Assembly (NCBI GenBank): GCA_013407085.1
Contig: JACCGJ010020255.1
Span: forward strand, 111,150-175,149
From: Atriophallophorus winterbourni
Taxonomy: Eukaryota; Platyhelminthes; Trematoda; Plagiorchiida; Microphallidae
Direction of reading: 5' to 3'
DNA length: 64,000 bases
The position numbers and the translations under genes are program-made. Below the pieces are notes generated by a model that did no database searches, was not told the DNA's origin, and worked only from the letters and a program-made list of their open reading frames with translations. Positions 46,200 through 57,894 of the stretch are shown here, piece by piece (position 1 is the stretch's first letter; every line of letters begins with the position of its first letter).

Positions 46200-48770
46200 A
46201 TTGCGAAATATTTTTAAGTTTGAGTAAGTATGGTGCAAGGTCTTGCCAAGATTAAACGGCAACACACTATTCGAATCGCGTTGGGATTCTAGGCACTCCT
46301 CAAAATGTGTACTTTTTCTCGTTATTTAACTCGACTTAACTGCACAAATGTCATCAAAAATGATTTCGGTAGCTACATGAATACGGGATCACTAAAGTGG
46401 TATCAATATTACAATATCGCGATTGTTTGGATGTGCCTCCATTGATACGTTACCATGCATTTTAAATCCAAATGAAGCAAACAAAACGGACTCGATCGTT
46501 GAACCACAACGGCAAGCCAATGAAGTGAAAACCAGGTTGACGGGCCCACGGCGTTCAAATAAAATAAAGAAAGGATACCGAATGTCAAAGCGTATTCAAA
46601 ACAAACAAAAAGGTGTGAAAAACCAAATTTGTAAAATAGGAAATGATCTGGACTGGGTTCTGAAAATCATGAGCAATGAAATTTAAACAAGATTAATCAG
46701 TGACATCAAAATTCCACTGACACGACTGACTGATTGGCTTTATCCATAAATTTGCAATTTGCAAAAAAACATGACACGCTTTACGTTTTCTATCCATCCA
46801 CAAATGCAAAATATGTTAAAGCTAATTTTATAAAACAAATAAATAAATTTTTTGTGTTTGGGATTCGTTTAGCCTTGTTTAGGTGTCATCAGATCAAGGC
46901 CGAAAGTCAAAATATGGAAAGTAATTAAATAACACTCTATCCATCAACTCTAATTGATCTTGCTCTAAAAAACCAAATGAATTTCAAGGGATCTGTGTTC
47001 TCGGAGATTCAGAACCATTCATTTTATCTATTACCTCAGCGCAATGTTGCTCACAGGGCATGAGTAAAAGCGTGTGAAATGTGACAATATGAAACTATGA
47101 TGAAAACGTTTTATCGAATATCAACACAAATTTACTTTAAATAATTTTTGCACCGAATGTCATACGGTAGAGATTATCATACTAAGTTGCTGAGTGCAAG
47201 TCTACTAGATGTCGTGTTTTCTACTCTTACTGCAGTGCATTTTTTATTCGTGATCAACAAAGTAGCCTGCACGCAATAGTTAATCAGCTGAATCTGCGTT
47301 CTATCACACTGTGAAACGAAGGCTTCACTTTATTTGAACTCATGCAATTCTATCGCCACTACAAAACGTTTTTCAATCGACTTGGATACACTGTGTAGAT
47401 AAGTCATTCAAATGTTAGGTGTGAATGAGTTAGTATTATTAGCTGTAACAAAGTTTATTACTTTTCCACTGTTTCAAAAGTCAGTTTATCCAATAATACT
47501 ATATCCAACTGATGAAAGTTTACAGCCAGAAATTGGTTATGGAATAAGTCGGAAGTAGCCATTCAAGTTAATCGTTCATTTTTATTGTTTTCATCTGTCG
47601 AAATCAGATACACTGAGTAGATTGGTGATCCAAATTTTATATGTACCCATGTTAGTAACATACGCCTAAAATTCTAAATTTTCAATCTGTTGCTTTATCA
47701 CTGTTTCAAGACTTGCTGATAATACCACCCGATATTGCAAACAGTGAATAACCGGTTGTGTGTTCGTGTGTACGTGCAGTGAATGTAGTCAGTCTTAAAC
47801 TTGTTTCTCCTAACTTTATGTTGATGTATTGGAATGATTGGAAGAGATTGCCAAACTTGTCTGTTCATTTTTCATACAGTGAAAACCACCATAAGATCAC
47901 CTCATGATACCACCTAAAAACCACACGTTTAACAAACTCTGGCTAATATGCATCTGTATATCTGCATTCACCAGACATTTCGATCATTATGTTGTTTCAA
48001 CTGAGAAACATATCTGTCTGATATCTAAAATCACATATGAAATAATCTTTTTGTGTCTAACTTCCAATTGCCAGCTTGAATTTCGCTAGACGTGTTGTAA
48101 TTATTTTCCTATTACAAGTTTGCGTTAGTCGTGTGCGGTAGAAGTAAAAATTTTGTCAAACGTACCTCGCTTACATTGAGAAACACAATACATACAAAAG
48201 CAGCTTTTTGCTATAGGAAAAGGTTCCTCGATATAAAGCGAGTATGAAAAGAGCATGAAAATTGAAAATTATCATCCCTTTTCAAATGAGATTATTGAAA
48301 ATAATGTCGGTTTAATCAAAAGTGTCTAATCATAATAATTGTCGAAATATCATTTGATATCGCAATTGAAAAAAATAATGAAAGATAATAAAATATTGAA
48401 AAATTATTTAAAAATCAGAATTATGCTTGAAGGTTTATCCAATAATTCCAATGTTAAAGTATGTCGTCTTGATCGTAGGTACCCAGGTTAGAAACGATGA
48501 AAGAGAGAATGATTATCTTTGAGCTTACTATTTATGCTTAGAAAAACTTTTTTGGGGAAACAACCGACATCAGTATTCATACTTATTTGTTGCATAACGA
48601 TTTAGCGCCACCTGTGTATTGACATAACATGTTTATTTTATACATTTTCCTGAACGAATATTTACTATGATATGGTAATTGTGAAGCTATGTGCTTTTAG
48701 TGACCATAAATTCTTGAATCTTTAATCCCTAATCTTGAATATCGGGAGTGTGGGATGTTACACGAACGAA
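46200..48770. repeat. Segmental duplication, partial copy 3
   Basis: Aligns with 17,480-20,200 of copy 1 (and 36,200-38,930 of copy 2) at visibly lower identity, roughly 80-88 percent by eye. Contains the third coiled-coil-like exon. The 19.5-19.9 kb hammerhead pair is replaced by other sequence here. It ends next to the large hammerhead array. Confidence 0.8.
46423..46686 (+). pseudogene. Broken third copy of the coiled-coil-like exon
   Basis: Still readable (DSIVEPQRQANEVKTRL, NRIQ-type SKRIQNKQKGVKNQI). The acceptor AG is mutated to AA (GCATTTTAAATCC near 46,460), and a small insertion near 46,675 introduces an early stop, removing about 20 C-terminal residues. Confidence 0.6.
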
Positions 48771-49299
48771 AGTGAATGCCTAAATATTGAACCATGAATC
48801 AAAATATTCATTTGCATGCATTTCCATCACACGCACCCCACAACCGGCTTCGTGCTGTTTGCAGGCATCAGGTAGGGATAGTGTGATCAGAAACCGCATG
48901 CGCTTTGAACAGTGGAGGAAGGGTAAACGAGTTGCGCTTGTATTCCACTGTTGGATAACGCTGGTACGACCAACCTTACAATCACGTGTGCAAACACATG
49001 CTTAATGTGGATCAACCCATAACCATGAACAAAAATATACATTTGCATGCATTTCCATCACACACACACACACCAATACCTGTTTGTACTGCTTCCGTTT
49101 ATCAGGTAGGAACAGTAAGATCCGGAACCGCATGCGCCTAAAGCGGTGCGGGAATGGCAATTAAAATCGCTTGTATGCCACTGTTTTATATGCATGGTAC
49201 ATCTACTTTTTCAGTGACATGTGTACGAACACATTTTAATGGGGTTAAACGCATAATCATGAACCAAAATATTGATTTGTGTTCATTTAAATCACACAC

Positions 49300-49340
49300 A
49301 CCACGACGGGTTTCGAGCTGTTTGCACTTATCAGGTAGGG
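49300..49340 (-). ncRNA. Hammerhead ribozyme-like motif, unit 3
   Basis: CUAC, CUGAUAA (G8 to A), GUGC-AAACA-GCUC, GAAA, CCCGUC, GUGG. One core base and one stem II pair are off. It is the best single unit for the cleavage-site side. Confidence 0.5.
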
Positions 49341-49763
49341 ACAGAAGGATGAGGATCAGCATGCGCTTAAAACAGTGGAGAAATGGTAAACAAGTAGCAC
49401 ATTTATCTACTGTTGAATAAGGCTGGTACGACCAACTTATTAAATCACAATTGTCAAAAAACATGTTAAATAGTGATAAAACAATAACCATGAACCAAAA
49501 TATTAGTTAGCATGCATTTAAATCACACACACACTCCATGAACGCTTTCTTGATGTTTGTTTTTATCAGGTAGGGACAGTAAGATCAGTATCCGCTTGCA
49601 CTTGAAACAGTGGATGAATGATAAACAATTAGGGCTTGTATGCCACTTTCGCATATGGCTGTTACGACCAACCTGTTCAATCACGTGTCCAAATACATAT
49701 TTAATGCGGTTACATCCAAAACCATGAACCAAAAATATTCATTTCAAAGCATCTCAATCGCAA

Positions 49764-49806
49764 ACCGAACGACAGGTTCTTGCTGTTTGCACTCATCAGT
49801 TAGGGA
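49764..49806 (-). ncRNA. Hammerhead ribozyme-like motif, unit 5
   Basis: CUAA, CUGAUGA intact, GUGC-AAACA-GCAA, GAAC, then CUGUC and GUUCGG. The second core box has lost one A. Confidence 0.5.
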
Positions 49807-50109
49807 CTGGAAGATCAGGATGCGCATGCGCTTCAAACTGTAGAGGAAAGTTAAACAAGTAGCGCTTCTATGTCACTGTTGGATGAGGCTGGTACGACCA
49901 GCCTGTACAATCACATTACTTCAAACATATGTTAAATGGGGTTAAACCCATAACTATGAACCAAAATATTCATTTGCATGCATTTTAATCACACACCCCA
50001 AGACCGGTTTCATGCTGTTTGCACTCAATATGTAGGGACAGAAAGATAAAGCTCAGCATGTGCTTAAATAGTGGAGTAATGGTGAACATGTAGCGCTCCA
50101 GGTGTAGCG

Positions 50110-50690
50110 TTCATTCCATCTGACACACAAATCCTTCCGCTTACAGTTTGAGTACAAAACTGCTTCAAAGTGTTCGACAAAAAGAAGATCTCGGCATCAT
50201 CATCAAGCTCGATCTCGGTTGCACCACGCAATGCGAACGAGCCGCAGCCGCAACCAATCGCAACATTCGCTCACTTCGCCGCGCGTTCGGCAAGATTGTG
50301 CGGCTTCTCTTCATGACACTGCTGAATATCTATATCCGTCCACACTTGGAATACGCTGTATATGCTTGGCAGCCTTAGCTATGTACAGAAGTGTCCCTTA
50401 TCGAAAAAGCCCAGCGACGTGCGACGAAGCTTGTCCGTGGTATGTACAAAATGCCTAACGAGCAAAGATTACGCTGTTTAGATATATTCTCCGCCATACA
50501 CCCTACCTGTTGAAATGACACGAACATTCTTTGATAGTCCAGGCTGAAAGCGAATGAGGCCCACTATAAGGCCTTGGAAACTCTTTTTTGTTTTTTGACC
50601 CACCGCTCTGTCTATCCTGCAGTTTGTACGAGCTTTTCGCTTTTTATATCGTATTAAACTATTGAACTATTAAACTATTGAACTCACTCA
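50110..50690 (+). mobile_element. CR1-like LINE, C-terminal fragment
   Basis: Reads VRQKEDLGIIIKLDLGCTTQ, LRRAFGKIVRL, IYIRPHLEYAVYAWQP, then across a stop EKAQRRATKLVRGMYKM. Ends in a (TTGAACTATTAAACTA)-type tail near 50,655-50,690. It directly abuts the hammerhead array. Confidence 0.8.
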
Positions 50691-50843
50691 CTAATTACAA
50701 TACACTCTTTGTCCACGCACGGTATTCGTTCTTCTGTGGTTGTCTTGGAGTCAAATTTGTATTTGGATATAACTGGAACTTACGTAGTCTAAGGATCCAT
50801 TCTTCACTATCAACTACACATTGTTTCCTGAATAGATGACTAA

Positions 50844-53115
50844 TCACATTGCTGGTAAAGAGAACTCCTGCCGTACTTTCCAGAAATCCTAAAACATGGA
50901 CGTGTGAATGGTATGAACTGTATAATTAATATCGAAGTGCCGGGTGCTCAACCGCATACCGTCGAAGAAAATCTGGGCACGTGATTGGCTTTCGGTCACA
51001 TTCAGCCCTGTGCAACATGAACATGAACATGAACTTGCTGTACGCTGTATAAAATAAGCTGGCTGACCTCTATTTTCTTGTGGCTAAGTTACACCCCACG
51101 GTTATAGCGCTTTCTAAGACCTGGCTCTCCGCGCTTGATGATGTGTAAATAATCATCAGCGAGCAGTATCTCTTTATTAAATGCAATAGACCTGGCGATA
51201 GAAGAGGCGTTGCACTTCTTCTTCAGTATGGCTTGCACAATGCATGCATAAGTATATCCCTAACCAATTGAAACGTCCAATTTGTTACGGGTATCCTGTC
51301 TTAATACAAGTTAGCCCTCAAAATTGCTTGTGTCTACGTCACACCCAGCACAGCTCAGCAGGAGATTACACAGCAGATTGACAAGTGGTTTCAATCAGCT
51401 CCCCGCGTACTCATCTCAGGTGATTTCAACCTTCCAGGCATAAATTGGGCGCTAACTGTGGGTTTAGTCACCAAGCAATCTGAAACGTTTCTAGAATGGC
51501 TCCATCTTCATGCGTTGCATTAGCATGTGAGTGATCCTACGAGGTTTCGTAAAGGATGCACTCCATCCACTCTCGTAGATTCACTTGTAAGCTTTTCATT
51601 GCTATGTTCAGTCCAAACGATCTTTGAGCGAAGAAATAGGTATGTTAGTGCTGGTTAATGGAAACACGGCTGTACAGAAAATAGCCGATGCGTTGCATTT
51701 ATTCTTCTGCAGTGTTTATGGGCGCGATTTAGGTAACTGTTCAGAAACTCACTAGTGCGGAGCACCTCTCTTTTGCTCGGTAGAAGTTAATCAGGAAACG
51801 GTTACCACATTTCTGTCGCAGCTGAATAAAACTAAGTCGGTTGTCCCCAGCGGTATAGATCCGGCTATTGTTCAACTGCTCCAGAATATAGTTAGCATTG
51901 CAATAAAAAATCTTTTCAAACCTACCTTACTCAAAGGTATACTACTGGATGTTTGGAAAAGAGCGGCGGTAGTAGCCATATACAAAAAGGCCCCATTTCT
52001 GATGTACGCAACTACAGGCCAGTAAGCCTGACTAGCATTCTTTGCAAGTGCTTGGAAAAAATCATTCAGCACCAGATATGTAAACATTTAGTAGGCAATT
52101 CCTCACTATCCGATGCTCAGCACGGATTCTGGAAAGGAAGATCCTGCTCAATCAATCTTCTAAGCTTGCTTGATGAAGGGAGAGTAGTCGAAGTATGCTA
52201 TCTTGATCTTCAAAAAGCATTTGACTCAGTGAACCATAGGTACCTTCTGCACAAACTGTGTGTGGCGTCATAGGTGAACTACATCGATAGTTAGACAGCT
52301 TCCTAACTAATCGCTTTTACTATGCTAGAATTGCAGGGGTGTGCTCGGAGGAACCACTGATACTCAGTGGAGTGCCTCAAGGCTCGGTCTGCTACTTTTT
52401 CTTATTTTTGTAAACGACCTGGCAGCCTGCTTGAGTTCAGGCTGCTTCCCGTTTGCTGACGATGTTAAGATCCTAGGAACCGACAGTAGAGATACGCTTA
52501 GAGAAGTAATCGGGTGAACAAATACATGGGACTTGCCACTAAACTTGGGGAAGAGTTGCGTTAAGACGAGTGATTTGGCGACAACACAACTAGAAGTCGG
52601 AGAAGGAACTATCAAAATAACTGCTGCTCAGAAAGTGAAGGATCTCGATATTACGATAACAGAAGATTTAAAGTGGGCGACTCAATGTGCCGAAGCTACA
52701 AACGAGGCTCGAAGAGAATTCTTCGGACTGCGCACCGTACTTATAAAAAGATATCGCATGTCTCGAAAGGGTCCAGCGCTTTGCGACTAGGATGGTTGAG
52801 GGTCAGACAGGTAAAACCTATGAGGCCAGACTCAAGGACCTCGGTTTGTTCTCACTAAAGAGATGGCGGCTGCGAGGTGACCTAATAGAAGTATTCAAAA
52901 TTCCAAAGGTTCATATGGGTGATAATATTACTGAAATCCTTAAACTTGCCTCTAAAGCAGCTACAAGGGGAAATTCTATGAAACTTCTTAAGATTAGGCC
53001 CAGGTTGCTGGCAAGTAAGCACTTTTTCAGCAACCATGTGGTCAACTTCTAGAACAAGCTCCTAGACTGTATATCATATTGTGTATCATATTGTATATCA
53101 TAATTACGCACGTTG
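50844..53115 (+). mobile_element. Decayed full-length-like CR1-group LINE
   Basis: A 5' region (50,844-51,022) shared with two other places in the window leads to a start near CAACATGAAC. Endonuclease traces are VLISGDFNLPGINWAL near 51,410; RT traces are NYRPVSLTSILCKCLEKIIQ (52,010), QHGFWKGRSCSINLL (52,120), CYLDLQKAFDSVNH (52,195), VPQGS (52,375) and FADDVK-type (52,455). The C-terminus is RRLGDLIEVFKI-like to 53,050. Many frameshifts. Confidence 0.85.
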
Positions 53116-53189
53116 TTTAATAAAAACTAATGAAACTAGTGATTTCCTATGCCATAAATTGTTCACGCATATTATTATATTGCATTGCG

Positions 53190-55135
53190 TCTAACGTAGT
53201 CCGAGCACTAGTTTCGCAAATTAGGCTTTTGTATCTTTTAGCCGTAGCACCACGTGTTGTAATCTTCGCCAATTTTACTCTACCCGAAATAAACTGGAAG
53301 TACCAAACCTCGCATGCCCCAGGAAAGGCAAACGATTTTCTGGACCGACTACACTCACATTCACTTTACCAACACGTAAACGAACAAACTAGATTTCGAG
53401 TGGGTTAGTCTTCGTCTACTCTTGTCCTAGTTACCTCAATTTCAGAAAGCAGTATACAAAATTTGGTCTCACTGCCACCACTGGAAAAGAGCGACCATGT
53501 AGTGTTAGCCTGCGAGATACTCCTGTCATTTGGTAAACCCCCACATAAGGTGTCCCGATGATTCCATATGATAGACCCTGTTGCCCTATTACCGGCAGCT
53601 GCGCCACTCCCATGGCAAAACATTGACCATGTGGATGGGATGTGGAAGCAAATCAAGAAAAACATCCTTCAACTTCAGAATCGATTTGCTCCTCTCGTAC
53701 CCGTTCGCAAATACGGTAAACCTCAATGGTGGTCAGCCTCAGTCTCCCCTAGCGTACGTCACCGTGACGCAAAACGGAGGCGTTATAAGCTTATTCCCTC
53801 TTGTGGGAATTGGGCCCGTTACAAAGAAGCGCTAAATATAGCTGTTTCCAAGATACGTGCAGCAAAGATCAATTTCGAAATGAGACTCGCTCAAGAAGCC
53901 AATACTCATCCGAAACGATACTACAGCTACGTTCAGTCTAAAGGGTTAACACGAAAAGGTATAGGTACATTGAGAAGAGACGATGGATTAGCCGTCATTG
54001 CAAGCACTGAAAAGTCTCAGTTGTAATCCTTGCAATTTCAAGGCGTGCAAATCAAACGCCTCTGCGCAATCACTTCAGTATGTACTTGCTGGTCGTCCCC
54101 TCTGCACTGACCTTACATTCGAGGTACACAATGTCGAGACTATATTGGCCAGCCTAGCTTACAACAAGTCGGCAGGGACCGATAGCATTCATCCACGAAT
54201 GATCAGACTGCTAGCTCATATATTAGGTGTGCTGATCACAGAAATTTTCACATCATCCCTCAGTCAGGGTACCCTTCCTTTGGACTGGAGATTAGCCGTT
54301 GTGGTGCCTATCCATAAGGGAGGAGCTTACTCGGCGGTCAAAAATTACCGCATGGTTAGCCTCACTAGTGTACTATGTAAGTGTATGAAAAGATTGATCA
54401 GCGATAAAATTTGTGGATATCTAACCAAACGCTCTCTTCTGAATGCCGCACAACACGGCTTCCTAAAAGGTTGATCATGTCTGACAAATTTGTTGAGCTT
54501 TCTAAACGAGGATACTAAGAGGATGGATGATGGTATAGCTGTAGAAGTCTTCTATCTCGACTTTAGTTAGGCTTTTAATTCAGTCAACAATATGCTCTTG
54601 CTTCTCAAACTTTCAGCCATAGGAGTATCCGGAAACATTCTGGGCTGGATTCGAGCATTCCTTAGCGACCGTTCCTTTACTGTGAGGGTAGATGATGCTT
54701 ACTCCGCAGGTGCATATCTAACGAGTGAGGTTCCCCAGGGCTCAGTATTCGGTTGTTGTTCCTCATTTTCATTGATGATCTAGCCAACCAACTGCGCTCA
54801 CCCTGTTATATGTTTGCTGACGATGTTACAATTGTCCGTAGGTCGGATAACTCCGATCTCATAAGTGAAGTGGAAGCTATAACAGCATTCGATTACTTCT
54901 TTACGTTCTCTCTTTCGGTTGGTGCACGGGAGCACATTCTTGAGCTAAGTAAACGGCACATTAGGCTCGAATCCAGGACGCATTTCTTTAGCATCCGTAT
55001 AGTGAACGCGTGGAACTCACTTTCCGCAGAACTAATCTTGGCAACTTCAGTATTTGCGTTTAAACATAGGCTGGACGAACGGTGGCAGGTGCTCTTTCCG
55101 AATTATTACCCTTAGGAATAAATCCCTCCATAATT
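53190..55135 (+). mobile_element. Decayed CR1-group LINE, second in series
   Basis: Begins in the endonuclease (FANFTLPEINW for the GDFN box, 53,270), continues through a 152-codon linker frame (53,568-54,026) and RT blocks TILASLAYNKSAGTDSIHPR (54,140), AVVVPIHKGGAYS (54,295), QHGFLKG (54,450), EVFYLDFS-AFNSVN (54,545), VPQGSVFG (54,730) and FADDVTIV (54,815). Then about 100 codons are missing and it resumes at the C-terminal HIRLESRTHFFSIRIVNAWN, stopping at 55,115. Confidence 0.88.
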
Positions 55136-55458
55136 ATGGTAAAAAGCAAAAAAATATTCGGAAAATCATTTTGAAACACAAAAATCGTTTATTTTTCATT
55201 TTTTCGTATTTGTTGAAATAAACTGCTGTCCATCGTCTTTTTTTTCGATTGGACATGCAACCTGCTTTAACTCTCTCACCTTTCGGTGATGAGACCACTC
55301 ACTCTTCCATTAACAGTTACACACGCCTGTGTTACTTACGAATCAATCCTGGTAGTGGTGGGTGTTTTCAAGCACACCTCCGAAAGAATCTGGGCACTCG
55401 TTTCGACTTGGTCGACTATCGCCCCGTGATACTGATACTGATACTGCATAGCTGAGCT

Positions 55459-55640
55459 CTCGCCGTGCTGGTGAAGAGAAACATTACCTTACATTCCAGA
55501 TATCCGGAAAAAAGAACGTGTGAAAAGTACGAACTGTATACTCGATATCAAAGTGCCGGGTGCTCAACCGCATACCGTCGAAGGAAATCTAAGCGCGTGA
55601 TTGGCTTTTAGCCACATTCAGCCCTGTGCAACTTGAACTT
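55459..55640 (+). repeat. LINE 5'-region-like repeat, left arm of inverted pair
   Basis: Roughly 85 percent identical to the reverse complement of 56,365-56,541 and to 50,850-51,020, the 5' region of the 51-kb LINE. The most conserved box is CGCATACCGTCGAAG. Confidence 0.8.
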
Positions 55641-55894
55641 CAGCTAATTCCGAACTGAACAAATGTTTCCAGCATCATTCATAACATAGTGGTTCCTAAA
55701 TACAACACGGATTATCTCTTGGCGTCGCGATCGTCGAGGATATCAAAATCATAATAAGAAAAAACGCTTCGGCAGTGGCGGTTGCTTCTCTGCCGCTTTC
55801 CACCGAAATAAATTCTTGATGCTCGATGGGCTCGTTAGCCACTTACTGTCCTTCAATTTCCCACTACTTTCAAATTTGCGTTAGTTGTATATTA

Positions 55895-56023
55895 ATGGAT
55901 CGTTCCGATTTTGCCGTCCTGCGATTGAGTAGACTCCCTCCATTTTTCGGTGAGCAAGAGCTGAAAGATTATTTGCTTCAATTTGGAGAAGTTGCAGGTA
56001 TTCATATGCCGAAGTCGAGAAAG
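55895..56023 (+). CDS. RRM protein resembling NIFK, exon 1
   Basis: Starts MDRSDFAVLRLSRLPPFFGE, then QELKDYLLQFGEVAGIHMPK-SRK. VLRLSRLP fits the RNP2 strand of an RRM and the rest fits its first helix and third strand. The spacing resembles the single RRM of NIFK/Nop15 nucleolar proteins, which act in large-subunit rRNA processing. The frame extends 23 codons upstream of the ATG without a better start. A donor GTTCGT at 56,024 follows in phase 0. The family call is by motif only. Confidence 0.55.
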
Positions 56024-56058
56024 GTTCGTTAAGTATTTGATGTCTCATTTTCTCATAG
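56024..56058 (+). other. 35-nt intron
   Basis: Donor GTTCGT, acceptor CTCATAG. Removing it joins SRK to TLKPHGYAFV in frame. Very short introns near gene 5' ends are known in trematodes. Confidence 0.6.
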
Positions 56059-56164
56059 ACCTTGAAACCGCATGGCTATGCATTTGTGAAGGTTCATAGA
56101 GAAATCGCTCAAATTCTCTGTGCGACTTTGGATGGCGTGCTGAATTTCAATAAAATAATGAAGT
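56059..56164 (+). CDS. RRM protein resembling NIFK, exon 2
   Basis: Reads TLKPHGYAFVKVHREIAQIL then CATLDGVLNFNKIMK. HGYAFVKV is the RNP1 motif, and the following segment fits the second helix and last strand. A GTATGT donor follows at 56,165 in phase 1. Further on, KLRPKKIYACF at 56,249-56,281 resembles the conserved segment after the NIFK RRM, but the phase-1 junction would create a stop there. The gene is therefore either spliced differently or decaying. Confidence 0.55.
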
Positions 56165-56364
56165 GTATGTTTTAATTTTTATTCTTGTCGCTCCATATCG
56201 CAATGTTTGGTTTGGTCCTTTTTGGCTAGTTTCCCGTTTAATCCATAGAAGTTACGTCCCAAAAAAATTTATGCGTGCTTTGTTTGAATAATGAAGATTA
56301 GTAGATATCTCTGCAGATTCTAGTGATGTGAAATCATAGATATCCAAGTCAAGTCAATTTCAAG

Positions 56365-56541
56365 CCAGAGCAGGGCTGAAGGTGGCTAAAACCTAATCAC
56401 GCGCCCAGATTTCCTTCGACGGTATGCGGTTAAGTACCCGGCACTTCGATATTGAGTATACAGTTCGCACGTTTTTACACGTTCTTGTTTCGAGATATTT
56501 GGAAAGTAAGCTAGGGGTTCTCTTCACCAGCACGGTGAGAT
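56365..56541 (-). repeat. LINE 5'-region-like repeat, right arm of inverted pair
   Basis: Inverted partner of 55,459-55,640. The ~725-bp spacer between the arms contains both RRM exons. Confidence 0.8.
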
Positions 56542-56860
56542 GTCATCTTCTTCTTGATAAACGACAGAGTGTCAAGCCCTTGTAAGCCACATCTCTTTTT
56601 ATCAGCAACATAGTCCAGGAGAACCTCAGTTGAAGAAATCCTGTCCAGTGTTGTACAGCTTCGCCGTGATTACAGGGTGTACTTTATCCTTGAATTGCTT
56701 GGTTTTCAGATCTTGCTGAAATAAACTCTTCGGAAGCGCATTCCACAGTTAACAATTCTTGTTGAGAGCCTGAATCCCTGTGTTAGGCGTAATGCCCTTC
56801 GCTTTTGAAGCGTTAGAGCATGGCCACGGTTTATTGAGTCCGCCACGAGAGGGAAAAACT
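56542..56860 (-). mobile_element. LINE C-terminal fragment
   Basis: On the minus strand the frame reads GDELREFFPLVADSINRGHA then LTLQKRRALRLTQGFRLSTRIVN, matching the C-terminal RTHFFS-RIVNAWN block of CR1-group LINEs. Confidence 0.55.
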
Positions 56861-57354
56861 CGCGCAGCTCGTCACCATAAGCTCCCAGTAATATGACGCA
56901 CGGATGTGCAATCCTGCAGCATTTCTGTGCTGTGTGGCTAACATTGTGCAAAATTGATTGGCCACCGGTAGTGAGCTGCATGCTGAAACACCTGGAGTGT
57001 CACTTCTATTTCCCCCTCATATCTCTAGGTCTGGTCAACCTGGCAGTATCTTAGCCAATGTGCAGTCAATGATTGTGCGACACTTTGCTTGGATCAGGCT
57101 TGTGCTTTCATGCCATACCATACCCAGTAATATGCGACGAGTTAGCAACAGGTTTTAGCGCACACGCCGAATACTGAGCGACATAAGGTTGAGGCGTTTA
57201 AGTCTCTCCACTTATGGAAACAATGCAATAATATGCGTGAACAATGTATGATGTATGAAATCACTAGCCAAGTCGAGGCAAAGTTTAGCACAGTCATAGA
57301 CTGCATGTGGGCTAAGATACTGTCAGGTTGCCCAAGCCTAGACAGATATGGGAT

Positions 57355-57764
57355 GTTTTTTATTTGTTTTTTTATTAGACCATGTGCGAAAATATGGAAG
57401 GCCATTTAGCATCTAATTCTCTTTTAAAGCTCAACACATTTGGGAGGTTTACTATACAATCTGGGAGCTTGTTCCAGAAGTTGACCACACGGTTGCTGAA
57501 AGAGTGTTAACATAACAGCATCCTGGGTCTACTCTTAAGAAGTTTCATTGATTTAAAACATGAAGATTGTTCCAGGAGACACAAACACGAATTTATTTTG
57601 ATGCGTCAGGTCGGTAGAGCGAGTTTACAGGAGTGACCGCGTAGATGAGAAGTTATTGTGTTCAAAGCGAACAGAACTGAACTGGGATGATTTGGTGAAG
57701 CAAAATGAGGTCCGCACGAATCCGTCGATAGTTCTTGGAGAACAAATTGAGTTTTGCCGGCCAG
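57355..57764 (-). mobile_element. LINE C-terminal and 3' fragment
   Basis: Minus-strand frames read VVNFWNKLPDCIVNLPN, then SFKRELDAKWPSIFAHGL, the usual C-terminus of CR1-group proteins. The upstream part is frameshifted. Confidence 0.6.
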
Positions 57765-57894
57765 CTGAATTAGTGACCGGTTGCCCGGACCTAGACAAAT
57801 ATTATGAAAAATAATTGTGAGAAATCGGCGTGCAGATTAACGCCCGTGGCAAATCAATTTAAGACGTAGCCTGTGTAGTACGCACCATTGTCAT

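Larger units (their letters stand above)
48780..50105 (-). repeat. Six-unit tandem array with hammerhead ribozyme consensus
   Basis: Unit length 229-235 bp, with the same box at 48,868, 49,102, 49,331, 49,566, 49,796 and 50,025. On the minus strand the consensus reads CUAC-CUGAUGA-GUGC-AAACA-GCAC-GAAA-CCGGUC-GUGG. That gives stem I CUAC/GUGG, conserved core CUGAUGA and GAAA, stem II GUGC/GCAC with loop AAACA, and a cleavage triplet GUC after a very short stem III. Each unit has at least one lesion: for example CUGAUAA at 49.3 kb with GAAA and GUC intact, intact CUGAUGA but GAAC at 49.8 kb, and intact stem II, GAAA and GGUC but no CUGAUGA at 50.0 kb. Confidence 0.75.

Noticed and set aside
48780..50105. 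CRISPR-like array
   Set aside because: Period about 231 bp with no short repeat/spacer alternation; the whole unit repeats, so it is a satellite-type array.
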